The notes under the pieces were generated by a model. It had not been told where the DNA came from. It saw only the letters and a program-made list of their open reading frames with translations, and did no database searches. Of a stretch of 64,000 nucleotides of DNA, positions 32,707-43,633 are shown piece after piece. The stretch comes from Diplonema japonicum (lineage: Eukaryota; Euglenozoa; Diplonemea; Diplonemida; Diplonemidae). The DNA is taken from positions 558,001 through 622,000 of the forward strand of contig OZ025648.1 in NCBI GenBank assembly GCA_964019335.1. The letters run 5' to 3'. How positions within the stretch are numbered: position 1 is the first letter of the stretch; each line of letters begins with the position of its first letter. The translations under genes and the position numbers were made by a program.

Positions 32707-32992
32707 GCTATTCCCTTTTTTTTTCTTCCTCCCCTCCTCTCCCTTAAACACTGTAAAATAAAAAATAGTTGAAGAACGCAGAAAGACCTGATAGTTGATG
32801 ACTGCCCATAGGCAGGCTGGGGCAGGAGGGTGGGTGAGACTAAACATATGTAGCAGTTTTTTTTTTCTTCTCCTTCTTTTCTCTCCCTCAAAGAATCCAT
32901 TATCCAAGAGGGGCAACAAAAGAGGGGGGGAAAAGTCGAGGGAGACACCAAAGTTCAAGTTAAGCTGAAAGAAGAATAACTAGGTCCCCACA
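32415..32992. other. Intergenic low-complexity spacer
   Basis: AAC/AAG-rich repeats, an A-run of about 30 nt (32671-32700) and C-rich strings. No gene seen. Confidence 0.65.
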
Positions 32993-33708
32993 TCACCCTC
33001 CACCTTCCTTAAAATGAGGTCGCAGCGCTTCCATGTGAGGCATTTTCTTCAAAAGTGCCCGCCAAAAATCTTCCACTGTTTTAATATCTTTATGACGCCT
33101 GTTCATATTTTTAGACACTCTCAGAACCATCAAGTTCCACTTTGTTACATTCGGATGCAAAGCTTCGTCATCGTACTGCACATTGAACCCAGCCACTTTC
33201 CTGTGTTGCAAAAAAAGAAAAAGAAAAAGTAGATCATTATTATTTATTTTTTTTTTTTTTTCCCGCCATACATCAACACGTCACGCGGTTCGAGTTCCCT
33301 TGCCCGCTTCCTTCCTTCCTCTTTGGGAGGAAAGAACCCTGTAAACTGCCATGTTTGCCCCGTCACGAAAACAGCACAGACATATTGCCAGTCGCTCTGC
33401 GACCTTAAGAAAGGATTTCAAAATAATTTTTTGTTTCGCATGCACTCATACATATTTTCCACGCCATCTCTGATAAGGAATTCCTTGAAGGGGCAGTTGG
33501 GGCGGTCCACTTTCATGATGACATCATCAGTCGCTTCAGACCGCACCTTGGCCTGCATGGGGTCCACCCACTTGCCAGCACCAAGGAAGGTCTTAGCATT
33601 GTGGATGTTGATGACGGAGTTCACGAACCCTGGCACGATGATGATGGGCCTTATCTGTGGCGTCGATATGTTGGTGGGCTTCACCTGCGGGGCGCTCTTC
33701 TCGATCAG

Positions 33709-33767
<59 letters not shown>

Positions 33768-34641
33768 GTGTCATGACATACGCAACTGCCCTCCGCAAGG
33801 CATGCTTCACCTGCTGGTCGCTTGCCGTGCTTGAGAACTGGTCCGCACGCACTGTGTCCCACCCATAGGCTTTCGGGTCTGTGTATCGTGCCAAGCCCAA
33901 CTTCTTTGTATAGTTGACCACCCTCTCCGCCCCCCGCTTAAACATTAGGAAGTCGATTCTCCGTTCTTTGTAGTCCTCGATGAGCTTCTTTCCCTTGCGG
34001 TAAGCATCACGAAGCTTGGCTTCATGATTCAGGTTTTGGGAGACGCGGGGCCCCGTGGCAGGGCCGACGCCTGCCAGGGCCATGGATGATGATGTGGATG
34101 TTTGTGAGAAGGAATCGAACGCAGGCGACGCGTCAGAGGCAGCCCTTCTTCTCAAGGAGTACGTCTCGCTGTTGTGACTCGCCTGGCTGAGCGACCTGGA
34201 CCCTGCCCTCGACATGCTAGGCGACGCATCGGAGTAGGAAGGCGCCATCAACCCAACAACACCCATCACCTTCTCAAAGAAGCCCTCCTGTACATTCGGT
34301 ACCGCCTTCCCCATTCGCTTGTAATGGAATTCATAGATCTTCGCCTTCTTGCTTCGGAACGATTCGCCCACGCTCACCATCTGCGAGCTGTCCCTGTCTA
34401 TCAAATCAAACTGCCCCGCGCTGGCCCTCGACACGGCCTTCTGCGGCAATTTCGCGATCACTTCTTTGTTCAGCTCGTTGATCTCCCCCAGCGTGGGGTA
34501 CATGCCGTCCACCGTGCACTCATCGTCTGCGGAGAAGTGCTTGTCTACGAAAGCCGTCCATTCTTGATGTGCCTTCTGATCAGCTTTCTTCGTCATTGAA
34601 GGGACCTGCGCCCTATCCTGTGTGATGGTGTCTTGGGGCAT
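32993..34641 (-). CDS. CDC73: CDC73/parafibromin homologue (Paf1 complex)
   Basis: 509 aa from three exons (34641-33452, 33403-33272, 33200-32993). The introns are 48 nt (GTATGA...TTAAG) and 71 nt (GTATGG...ACACAG), and both joins keep the frame. The C-terminal Ras-like CDC73 domain is diagnostic: RPIIIVPGFVNSVINIHNAK, then VCAVFVTGQTWQFTGF, then YDDEALHPNVTKWNLMVL and VEDFWRALLKKMP. The Paf1 complex acts with RNA polymerase II in elongation and histone modification. The N-terminal half retains IDRDSSQMVSVGE- and YRKGKKLIEDYKERR-like segments but is divergent. A (TG)n microsatellite (33711-33765) lies inside exon 1 and encodes about nine Thr-His repeats. Confidence 0.88.
33711..33765. repeat. 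(TG)n microsatellite inside CDC73 exon 1
   Basis: 55 nt of perfect TG repeat on the plus strand, (CA)n on the coding strand, read as alternating Thr-His. The reading frame continues on both sides, so the repeat is translated or lies in an unrecognised intron. Confidence 0.9.
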
Positions 34642-34787
34642 GGTGCCGTCAAGTGATATATAAAATACTCCCCTTACACTGTCCCTTAAAGTTTAGCAGC
34701 ACACTAGTTGGTGGAGGTCAAGGGCGCCGTGGGGCGAACACTATCAAAGAAAAGGGGAAAAAAAAAAACGAAAAAAAGGGACGTCTT

Positions 34788-37700
34788 CTACAGGTAGTTG
34801 ACCTCCTGTCGCAGCGATAGGAGCGTCGCGATCGCTCTCTGCCGACTGCCGAACCCAGCCGCATTAGTGAGTTGCTGTGTTGGGTTTTTTTTTTTTCCCT
34901 CGCTTGGTCGTGTTGTGCATACCTCCTGCGTTTCGTGTGGCAAATCAGCGAACTTGCTCAGCAGCTGCATGTCAAGTATGACCGACCTTCTGTTCTTAGG
35001 ATCCGGTCTCCGCAGCCTTCTTCCCTTGAACTTTCTGCTTGCCCTCGGGTGCAGGCCTGCAAAGTGCTCTAGGTCCGTGACCATTTTGCTGTACAGCCAC
35101 TGTGGTGTTGTGATACACTCTAATTATCATACATGAAGGTCTCTGTGGGTGCTTTCTGCCACCGACTGCAGAATGCACAAGGCGCCACCTTTGGTGCCGA
35201 ACAACAAAGCCGTTTGGTTTCCTGTTTGAAACGTGTGTATGAAAAAGCATCTGGTATACCAGGCTGGACTGTGTCGCTGTCGCCCACCATTGGAGGGAGG
35301 AAGGTGCGAAGTCTGAGCATCTTGTTGACAACCGTATTGATGTGAATATCAGAGAGGGGCTGCAGGAGGGTCGTGCTGAGGGTGGGGTCGTAGCAAAAGG
35401 TTGTGATATTCCCGTAGTCGTCACAGCACACCATGCCCAGTGTGCCCTTCTCTGACTGGAAGTTGCACGCGGTAGAGGGCGTTTTGTTAGTGTCCTTCGC
35501 AAGCACGGTCAGCGTGCGCGAGATCTCCGACCACCTCAGCACCTGCACAGAACTGTACATGTCGGCTACCAGCACATAATGTTTCATAAAGGATAAGCTG
35601 GTGGTGTACATCTTGACATCGCACCAGGCCACGAGACTCAACTTCTTCTTGTTCCACTCATAGCTGTACACATGGATTTTACCAGCAACAGCAGCGAAGA
35701 TGTGCCCCTCAGAAGCATTGATAGCCGTCACAGGTCCCTTCGTCTGCAGCTCGTGCTCGATCTCAAGCACACGGTCATCACGCGTCCTCCCCACACGCAC
35801 CCGCAGCAAGATGATACGGCCTCTGCATGGGATATCCTCTGCAACTGGGAAGCCAGTCCCACACACCTGGAGTGTAATCACTTCCTTCTGTGTTTGAAGT
35901 CCAGGGAGGTTGGGCATGCTAGCTCTCAGTGCTGCGAGGGGGTCCTTGGTTAGTTGAATAGAGCTGAAGGTAAGCACTTGCTCGTTTTCCTTCAGCACGA
36001 CACACGTGAAGGGCTTCCACGAGTAGGCGCTGTACAGGAGAAGTTCAAACCTCCCGTTGGTAGGAATGGGCACGCCTTCAGTAGGCGGCACTTCCTTCAT
36101 GCGGGACTCTGCTTCTGTTTCCGTGAGGAAGGCGTCAGCTTCGCTGTCGAACGCCGTTTTGGTAGGCTTAAAGGACTGCTCCGTTGACACGACTAAGGTG
36201 TACGTCCTGTGGTGCCCGTCGAAGGCTATCTTGTGCGGTGACGATCTGAGAAGGATCTTCCTAGTCGGCCAGGGGGCCTTAAAGTTCATCCTCTTGTGCC
36301 ACGTCAACTGCATAATCTTAAGTCCGTTGGCAGTCGCTAAAGCAAAACCCGCCTTGCAGCACGTGATGTTCAAAGGTGTCATAGATTTCACAGGGGCCAT
36401 GCGCGCCATCTCGTGGAGGCGGATGTGCCCTCTCTCAGAGAATCCCCACAGCCCTCCTCTTGCCGTCCTGATGAAAATGCCCTCATTTCCAAAAATGTTT
36501 GAGAAATCTTGGATGCGTGCTTGCAGCGGTGTTTCTGCGAACACGCTTACCACCTTCCCGTTGCTCATGCGTGTCTTCAGCTTCGGCGGCCCTTCATTCA
36601 GCTTCACGGTTGGCCCCGTCCCCTCTGCTCTGCGTCCTGCAACAAGAGAATTCCCTACCTTCTGCCACCTGAGGCTACCGTTGTAAACGTACGCTCTGTA
36701 CGTGTGGAGGAAGTCATCTGACGTCACAAAGGCCAAGTGGTACCACATGTCCGAGGAGTCGACCTTCCCCATCCACACGTCTTCTATGAAGCTGTCTCCA
36801 GTGGCGTTGTGTGGCATATCCGTGGTCGCAATGCCAGGCAGAGCCTGCATGTTGTTATAGGTGTAGAGAAGCTCCCAGTTGTGCAGGTTGTAGATCTGGA
36901 TAGTTCCGGTGCTCCACCCAAGAGTGAGGAGGATAGTCTGCTCCGTAGTGGTGCCTTTAATGTCAGCTGTCGGGAAGTAGAAGGGGTCATTGATAGGGAC
37001 GCCGCACATGGAGATGGACGTCACAAAGCCGTGTGGGTGCTCAGGGAACTTGGGCACTGTGATATCCAGACCAAGGGTGGGGTTGCTGTCTCCTTCTTTC
37101 ACATAAGAGGCTGCCGCAAGGCGGATGGTGCCGTCGCTCATAAGAAGTGTTGTGGTGGTTTCATGATGACACGCCTGGTGTACTGTCACCTCCGGTGAGA
37201 GGCTCTGACTCTCCACTTCTGTCACCTGTTTGGCTACCAGTCCATCATGCACATCGCACACGAGCACCTGATTCTTGGTCACTTGCACAACCACCTGGTC
37301 CTTTATCAAGCTCGCTGCGTACACTGTCTGCTGCCTCAGTAGCGGTGTATCGGTCTCTGCCAGCTCCTTCCCTGCTTTCATTACCATTGTCGACACCCCA
37401 GTTGTGATCAATAGATAATTGTGGTATCCGCTGTCTGGCACCCTGTCGTGTGTAACGTGTTGTTTACCAGCATACTTTTCGTCGTCGTCACGCTTCCTTT
37501 TGTTGTTCACTGCAAACCTGATTGCAAAGCAGGCGTGTGAATCCATCTGTATGTGCTGCTAAATAAGCCAATCTGCATACCATATGGGAGCACAGCGTGA
37601 AGGGCTTGACAGTCTTGTTCAGGATGCACACGGCACCGTCCTTCCCTCTCCCTGTCGCGGCTACAATCTCCATCGAGGCGTGCCTTTCTGGGAAGCTGCG

Positions 37701-39245
37701 GTCGATGGTTGACTTGAGATGAATAGGGACCACGGATGAGACACCAAGGGAGGGTGTGGGGAAGACTTCTGTGTCGTCATTCTGGTCTTTTGCGTCAATA
37801 GAAGAGTCCCCCAACGCTGCGTCGATGATGGGCCCCGTGTTCAGCAGTGTCAGCACCTTAGCAAAAGTGAGGGGCTTCGAAACGTCGTCACTCCTCTTGA
37901 GCAGCATCGAGTCACCAGAGGAAGACCCCACAAAGAGATACTTTCCTAACGAGCACAGAGTGCTAGGAGAAGGGCACGAGGGCATGGGGGTAGACGGCTT
38001 AGGCATGCACGGAAGGGGCATCACACCCTCGATCAGCCTGACATGGATGTCTGAAACAAAGCCGTTCTGCTTATTTCTGACGATCTTGACACCGCACACA
38101 TCACCACTGGCGAGGGCCAAGAAGTAGTGCATTTCGCTGCCAGGGAGTTGAACGCACTTGGCGCCAGTCAGGTTGAGCACAAGCCTTGCAGGAACTGACT
38201 GTGTGTTCCCTGGTTGCACATTCAGAGGAATAGGTGTACCAAAGCTGTCCTTTAGGGTGCATTCGCCGTAGGGCAGCTGCAGTGCAGGGTCCGAAGAGAG
38301 CTCATCCTTGCCGTAGGCATTGACGTGCACACCGTAGGCAGACTGCTCGTCCTGCGATACGTGCAAAATGGTGTTGGATCCCAAGATGAGGGCACCAAAG
38401 GGCTCGTAGCACAGGGGTACTAGGCTAAATGTGTTGTAAGGCAGCTTGCTTGCGATAGGCCTGTGGGAGGAGTCGATCTTGCCGTTGGATATAGTGAGGG
38501 ACACGATGGACGCGGCCATGGTGAGGTATTTCTTCTCGATAATCTTGCCCTCATCGCCGAGCGCAAGGCGGAGGCGCCCCGACCACGTTTGCTCTCCCTC
38601 GTGGAGCACCATGACGGTGGGGCGGAAGTAGCCGTCGACAAAGGCGATGTCACGGATGCCGGTGAGGTGCATCTCCGCCTGGAGGTCGATCAACCCGGGA
38701 CGCTCGAGGGGGAACTTAGGTGCCACAGCAGTGCCAGACGAGCCACCCCAGTCAAGGGAGCCTACAGGACGGGCGAAGGGCAGGATGAAGAGGAACCGTT
38801 TGTTAACGAGGAGGACGAGGCACTGGGGAGGGCGCCCTGCACCGCCTGGGTCGACTCTGAGCTGGACGGTGGGCGAAGTCTCAAAGACAGGTTCCCTCTC
38901 GTTAGCAAGGGCAGGCTCTTCAAGGAGGTGCAAGGACTTGATCTTTAAGCCATTTTCTTCGTCATCCCAATAAAGGACAGTCAATTTTGCCTCTGCAAAG
39001 GCAAGCACAAGGAACTCCCTGCTGTGTCCAGGGAACAGGACTGTCTGCATGTCATCTACAGCAGCGCTCATGGGGTACACACAGTCAAGTACCATCGTCT
39101 GGCTCGTCTCATCCTTCACACTGTACACTTCAAGAATATCATGCTTCGCGATAACCAAATTGTCTTCAGTTGCATTCTTTAAATGCCCGTGGCACGAACA
39201 CACCACAGAGCTGCTCTCGAGTAATTTAGAATATGCTTGATACAT
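34788..39245 (-). CDS. CPSF1: CPSF160 (CPSF1) cleavage/polyadenylation subunit
   Basis: 1443 aa from four exons: 39245-37581, 37546-35133, 35088-34923, 34874-34788. The introns are 34, 44 and 48 nt, with donors GTATGC, GTATGA and GTATGC. The N-terminus matches CPSF160 (MYQAYSKLLESSS; EAKLTVLYWDDEENGLK; LHLLEEPAL; VQLRVDPGG; LFILPFARP), with the triple beta-propeller layout of the CPSF1/DDB1 family. The C-terminus has the family 'HFAGLHPRASR' and ends in a helical tail. CPSF160 scaffolds the mRNA 3'-end processing complex that recognises the poly(A) signal. The start follows AAAG directly. An insertion around residues 560-590 is basic and acidic (KRKRDDDEK). Confidence 0.92.
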
Positions 39246-39810
39246 CTTTCTACAGCATCATTCAGTTCGACTTCGTTGTATCTCTTTGTGTTAAGGACCT
39301 ACTGTGTGTCCTTCCTGTTCGGTGTTTTCGCTCAACTAGCAGAGTGGGTGTTGGAATAATTAAATTTGTAAAAAGAGAAGGAATGAAAAAAAATAATTGA
39401 ACAAAAGGGGAAAGGGGGGTGGGATTAGGGAATCAAACGAAAGTAAGTTTTTAACACAGGAGAGTAAAAGAAAAAGAAAAAAGAAGACAATATTGAGGGG
39501 GAAAAAAAAGTTTAATGAAAAAGGAGGCACGCAAACGAAATAAACGATCAGATACAAACAATTACAAAGGGAGGGAAAAGCCTCGGGGAAGCGATAAAAA
39601 AAATAGAAGGGGAAGGGAGTGGTACAATGCAAAGGAATGGAAACCGTAACTCTAAACAAAACGGAAGATTTTTTTTCTTTTTTTTCAAAGTTTAGTGCCC
39701 CCTTTAATAGGTTCAGCATGTGCTTAGCAGCAGGACTGAAAGGGCCGTTCGAGACAAATAAAACAGAGTATTTTAAAAGCGTTACAAGCCAACTTCGATA
39801 ATGCCCGTGC
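39246..39810. other. Intergenic spacer
   Basis: Purine-rich low-complexity sequence on the plus strand; no gene seen. Confidence 0.65.
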
Positions 39811-40815
39811 TCACATCCTGGTGTCGACAGGGAGCTCGATGTCTTTAAGCCAGCCCACGATCCTGTTCTTCAGTTTGGAGTTGTAGCCTACATAGTTCGA
39901 CTCCCCACTGCCTGACGCCAGGGTGGTCTTAAGGTTGGAGAGCCCCACGATCTGCCCCCTGCTGTCAACAGGAGCTGAAACCCTAGCGGGTGCAGGCGGC
40001 TGGCCGACAGGTGGCGGGATGGTCTTAGTCAACTCAACCCTTGAGCTGGGCAAAATTTTCTTAATGTCGGAGTACTCGTTCAGACGCGGCGTGGTAGGGG
40101 AGGCGGGCATCTTGTACGACCCATGGGTGCCAAGGACCTGTCTCATGGGCTTTTGCTGCGATGGCTCGTCGGGGTGGTGCGAGGAGAAGACACGCCTCGT
40201 GCTGTAGTTTGAAACGCCGTAGTGGGAGTGGGTGTTGCCGGTGTGTGGGGAGGGCTCAGAGAACCCTTTGGCAAGGATGACTGTGATGACAGAACCTGTG
40301 ACAGCCACACCGCACACAGTAGACGACGCAGAGAGCAGCGCAGTCCTGCGTGACCTGTTTGGGTTCGTCTCGTCAGCAAGGATTGTGAGGACAAGCTTCC
40401 TGATGTCGCTGCCCGTCCTCCCCGCCCACACGACCTCCTTCAAGGAGCCCGGGTCCTCCACCTTACCATACTTCGACGCTCTTGAAATCAAGTCTGCGTG
40501 GTCGTAGGCCCGCACCCTTGTTGACACAGCATCGGCTCTCTTCTTCGCCGCAGCGCACAATCCGTTGCTCACGCCCACCATGCTGACGCTCGACCTCACG
40601 CGCAATACATTGAAGAGCTCCTCGTACGAGCTTACGGCATCGGGGTTCCTCTGCATCACATTATGGATGTGTGCCGCATACTCGCGCGGCTTAGTCCTCG
40701 CCAGGTTGACCTCGTCGATGATGGTCTGTTCGAACTCGGTGGGGTTGGTGTGCATGTTTAGGCTGGTGTCTTGGATGTTGATGGAATCTGTCGTGTTGTG
40801 TTGGTACGTTCGCAT
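39811..40815 (-). CDS. CAP/SCP-domain protein
   Basis: 334 aa, single exon. Residues about 25-180 match the CAP (CRISP/PR-1/SCP) fold: FEQTIIDEVNLARTKPREYA, then ELFNVLRVR, SNGLCAAAKKRADAVS, YDHADLISRASKYG and VCGVAVTGSVITVILAK. Here V replaces the usual G-rich strands of secreted members, and no signal peptide precedes it, so it may be cytosolic. The C-terminal half is Pro/Ser-rich and probably disordered. It lies 75 nt downstream of the FKBP stop. Confidence 0.7.
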   Translation of the reverse strand: MRTYQHNTTDSINIQDTSLNMHTNPTEFEQTIIDEVNLARTKPREYAAHIHNVMQRNPDAVSSYEELFNVLRVRSSVSMVGVSNGLCAAAKKRADAVSTRVRAYDHADLISRASKYGKVEDPGSLKEVVWAGRTGSDIRKLVLTILADETNPNRSRRTALLSASSTVCGVAVTGSVITVILAKGFSEPSPHTGNTHSHYGVSNYSTRRVFSSHHPDEPSQQKPMRQVLGTHGSYKMPASPTTPRLNEYSDIKKILPSSRVELTKTIPPPVGQPPAPARVSAPVDSRGQIVGLSNLKTTLASGSGESNYVGYNSKLKNRIVGWLKDIELPVDTRM

Positions 40816-40890
40816 TGCAGCAGAAACAAAAACAAAAAGCGAATTATAAAGGAAAAAGAGAAAAAAACGTTCGTCACGCCATGTTGCTGT

Positions 40891-41391
40891 CTACATCTCG
40901 TCGTAAGAGGACCCGACAAGGGCCTCCAAGGCGTCGCGGTTGCAAGGCTTGCCGCCTGCCTTGACGTTGAGGAGCTCGACGTCGAACACAAGGGGGGCGA
41001 AGGCAGGGATCTTGGGAGGGCGCCCCCTCTCACCGTAGGCGAGGCTGTAGGGGATGTGGAGCTCCCATTTGTCACCTTCGCACATCAGCTGCAGGGCTTC
41101 CGTCCATCCTTTGATGACCTGGTTAGGTGCAAAGGTGGCAGGGGTGCCCCTGTCGTAACTAGAGTCAAACTTCGCACCGTCCGTCAGCGTCCCTGCATAG
41201 TGCACTGAGCAAGCATCCCCTGCGTTAGGACTCTTTTCGCCGTCACCCTTCTTAAGCACCTTCACCAACATCCCGCTGGGAAGTTTGTACACATTCTCTT
41301 CCTGAGCCTTCACTTCAAGATAGCTCTCGCCATCTTCCTTGGCACCGCCGAGAGCGCACCCTACCATCGCCGCGAGGAGTAAGAGTTTCAT
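40891..41391 (-). CDS. Secreted/ER FKBP-type peptidyl-prolyl isomerase
   Basis: 166 aa, single exon. Signal peptide about 1-16 (MKLLLLAAMVGCALGG). One FKBP domain shows the signature blocks VHYAGTLTDGAKFDSSYDRG, QVIKGWTEAL, GDKWELHIPYSLAYGERG and PLVFDVELLNV, including active-site Tyr, Phe, Asp, Ile, Trp and Tyr residues. It probably folds proteins in the ER lumen. No KDEL-like end is present (ends SSYDEM). The start is preceded by T-runs and a TAG (CCCCTAG-CTAAAA-ATG), a plausible trans-splice acceptor. Confidence 0.9.
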   Translation of the reverse strand: MKLLLLAAMVGCALGGAKEDGESYLEVKAQEENVYKLPSGMLVKVLKKGDGEKSPNAGDACSVHYAGTLTDGAKFDSSYDRGTPATFAPNQVIKGWTEALQLMCEGDKWELHIPYSLAYGERGRPPKIPAFAPLVFDVELLNVKAGGKPCNRDALEALVGSSYDEM

Positions 41392-41848
41392 TTTTAGCTA
41401 GGGGTGCGTTAAAAAAAAACAAAAAAAAAACGGTTCTAGGTTGCAAGGATAAAATCCGGAAAGGTCACTAGCACACAAGTGCAACACACGAGTTGTCAAA
41501 TCTGAAGCATGCTGTTTATTTAAGGAGCGTGAGTAAGGATTGATCTTCTTGGTTTCTTCACTGAAACGTGCAGCCTTTAACTATAAGGTTAAAATAAACC
41601 GAGTAAGATATTCCTTGACATCCCTGACGTGTGCATTGCTTACTTTTTAGCATTTGTTTTTTGTATTTGTTTTTCAGACGTTGGCACTGATTCCGAGACA
41701 AAACGCACACAGAAAAGTAGAGGGGGAAAACCATCGTTGTGGAAGAAAAAAAAGAGAAAATTTCTTTCTTCTTCTCCCCCCCACCCTTTGCGGGCTTTAC
41801 GGGACTGTTTTTTTCGGAATCAACGGAAAGAGAACCAACGCCAACTGA
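41392..41848. other. Intergenic spacer
   Basis: Moderately complex A/T-rich sequence; no gene or RNA recognised. Confidence 0.6.
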
Positions 41849-42634
41849 TTACGTGGACAATGGAGGAGGTGTGTAGGCGGGACGTCCTGGGCACGCCATG
41901 AAAAAGTCATCGAAAACATCCTTCATGGTGGCAGCGGGGATGGCTAAGGCGGACTCGAAAAAACAGTCGAGGTAGCAGGTAGAAGATGTATTGTGCGGTG
42001 GGCATGTTGCAAAGCAAGGTGGGTCCCGTTCCTCAATGTATGCGATAACAGCATCGTTGACACAACTTTCGTTGACCACCTTTATGGTCTTTTTGATAGA
42101 CCAGGAACAGTTACCTGGGTTGTATGCGCAGTTCCCGGCCTTAGGGGTCGAGTACCATTCCCCACCGAAGTGCTTTGAGGAGTTGTATTTCCAGTAGCAT
42201 GGTGCTGGATAAGGAGGCTGGCTCTTTCTTGGAACACAGCCGTCCCCTACAGTGGCGTACCTATCGGCGACGTTGGCAGAGCCCATGTAGAAGGGGTCCC
42301 CGCGTTCACAATTATAATTCGGGTGCTGAATCGTACCGTTGGGGTTGCAAGCTCCATAGGCATGGTCGACCCCTCCATGGGTCTCTACAGTGTACTTTGT
42401 GTACACATTGTCCACGCACGTCACCTCGCATTGGCAGAAGAAGGCCTGCGGGTTCTCGTCGCAGTTCTGCCTCTGTGCGATACGGTCGCTCAACAGAAAC
42501 GATACCTCTCCCAGCGTGCTTGCGGTGTCTTTTTCATCCAGCCCTACAATCTGGTAGGGCCGCAAGCCATACACATCAAGCTCGCCCACTTGGGCCAGCA
42601 CAGCCCCCGTTACTGCGAAAAGGACTGCTTGCAT
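41849..42634 (-). CDS. Secreted Cys-rich protein, unknown family
   Basis: 261 aa, single exon. Signal peptide about 1-16 (MQAVLFAVTGAVLAQ). About 18 Cys in pairs (CQCEVTCVDN; CYWKYN; CFATCPPHNTSSTCYLDCF) and several Asn-Xaa-Ser/Thr sites indicate a disulfide-rich exported protein. The motif CPPHNTSSTCYLDCFFESAL recalls an uncharacterised secreted family seen in several protists, but I cannot name it securely. The true ATG is at 42634. Confidence 0.65.
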   Translation of the reverse strand: MQAVLFAVTGAVLAQVGELDVYGLRPYQIVGLDEKDTASTLGEVSFLLSDRIAQRQNCDENPQAFFCQCEVTCVDNVYTKYTVETHGGVDHAYGACNPNGTIQHPNYNCERGDPFYMGSANVADRYATVGDGCVPRKSQPPYPAPCYWKYNSSKHFGGEWYSTPKAGNCAYNPGNCSWSIKKTIKVVNESCVNDAVIAYIEERDPPCFATCPPHNTSSTCYLDCFFESALAIPAATMKDVFDDFFMACPGRPAYTPPPLST

Positions 42635-42899
42635 CAAAATTTATATATATATATTTTTTTTTTGGTTTTTCTTGATTTGATTGGTAATAGAATACAGTAA
42701 AATTTTCGCTACTACTTCGGGGGGGGGGGGGAGAAAGAAAAGTAGGAGCATAAAGGAAGACATGGGGGGGGGGGGGGGGAGGGGGCGGTTGGAATGAGAT
42801 AACCTGGTGAGATGGGGGGGGGGGGGGGGGAACACAATAACAAAAGTAAAAAATAAAAGAAAATAAAAATCTCCAACGGATTGCCAGTTTTTCAGTTTT

Positions 42900-42939
<40 letters not shown>

Positions 42940-43633
42940 ACTACGATGATGGGGAGCGTCAGCAACGACCAAGATAAGAAAACGATGAAAAAAAGGGAGA
43001 AAAAAAAACAACAACAGTCAGACCAGGTAAGGGCAGTTTCCTGGTTTTTAACCATTCTGCCTCTCGCCTGGTTTTCTTTTCATTTCTTTCCCCCCTCCCC
43101 TTTCCCCACTTGCATGACCCAGACCACGATTCGTGTTTGTTTCTTATTTAGAAGGAAAGAAGAACAAAGGGACCTTCTATTTCTGGTTTTTTGTAGGAGC
43201 CACGGAAAACCTAGATAACTATTGCTAGGTGGTAGGTATTTTTTTTTCTTTTTTTCTATCTCTTTCTACTGCTGCTCCCCGTGTTTTTTACTGGCCAACC
43301 ACCTGCCAGTCTTGTAAACTCTGCTCGCTTTTCATTTAATGTGCCGGGACAAGGGACCAAGGGTCCTAGGCGTGATGGGAGATTTTTCAATGGGGAGGGA
43401 TAAAAAGAAAAAGCAATGAGGGGTAAGGGCAGGGCCACCGGTGCCAGTTGCCATACTAGCAGTTCATACTTCTAACATGGAGGGGACAAGAGTAGGTGGG
43501 CGGAGGAAAGAACAAAAAAAGGGGGGGTTTAAAACGGAGAAGGGAAAGACGGAGGGATAAATATTTATACGTTCTTGTAACTGTCGGTAAAAAAAGAAAA
43601 AAGAAAAATTTCACCAAGATTCTTATGAACCAC
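42635..43633. other. Intergenic low-complexity spacer
   Basis: (TA)n at 42641-42652, G-runs of 12-18 nt, and an A-run of about 38 nt (42900-42937); the second half is more complex. No gene supported. Confidence 0.65.

Noticed and set aside
34592-34625. Third copy of the 46-bp dispersed element
   Set aside because: Only the first 17-18 bases match and the site is coding sequence of CDC73; likely chance.
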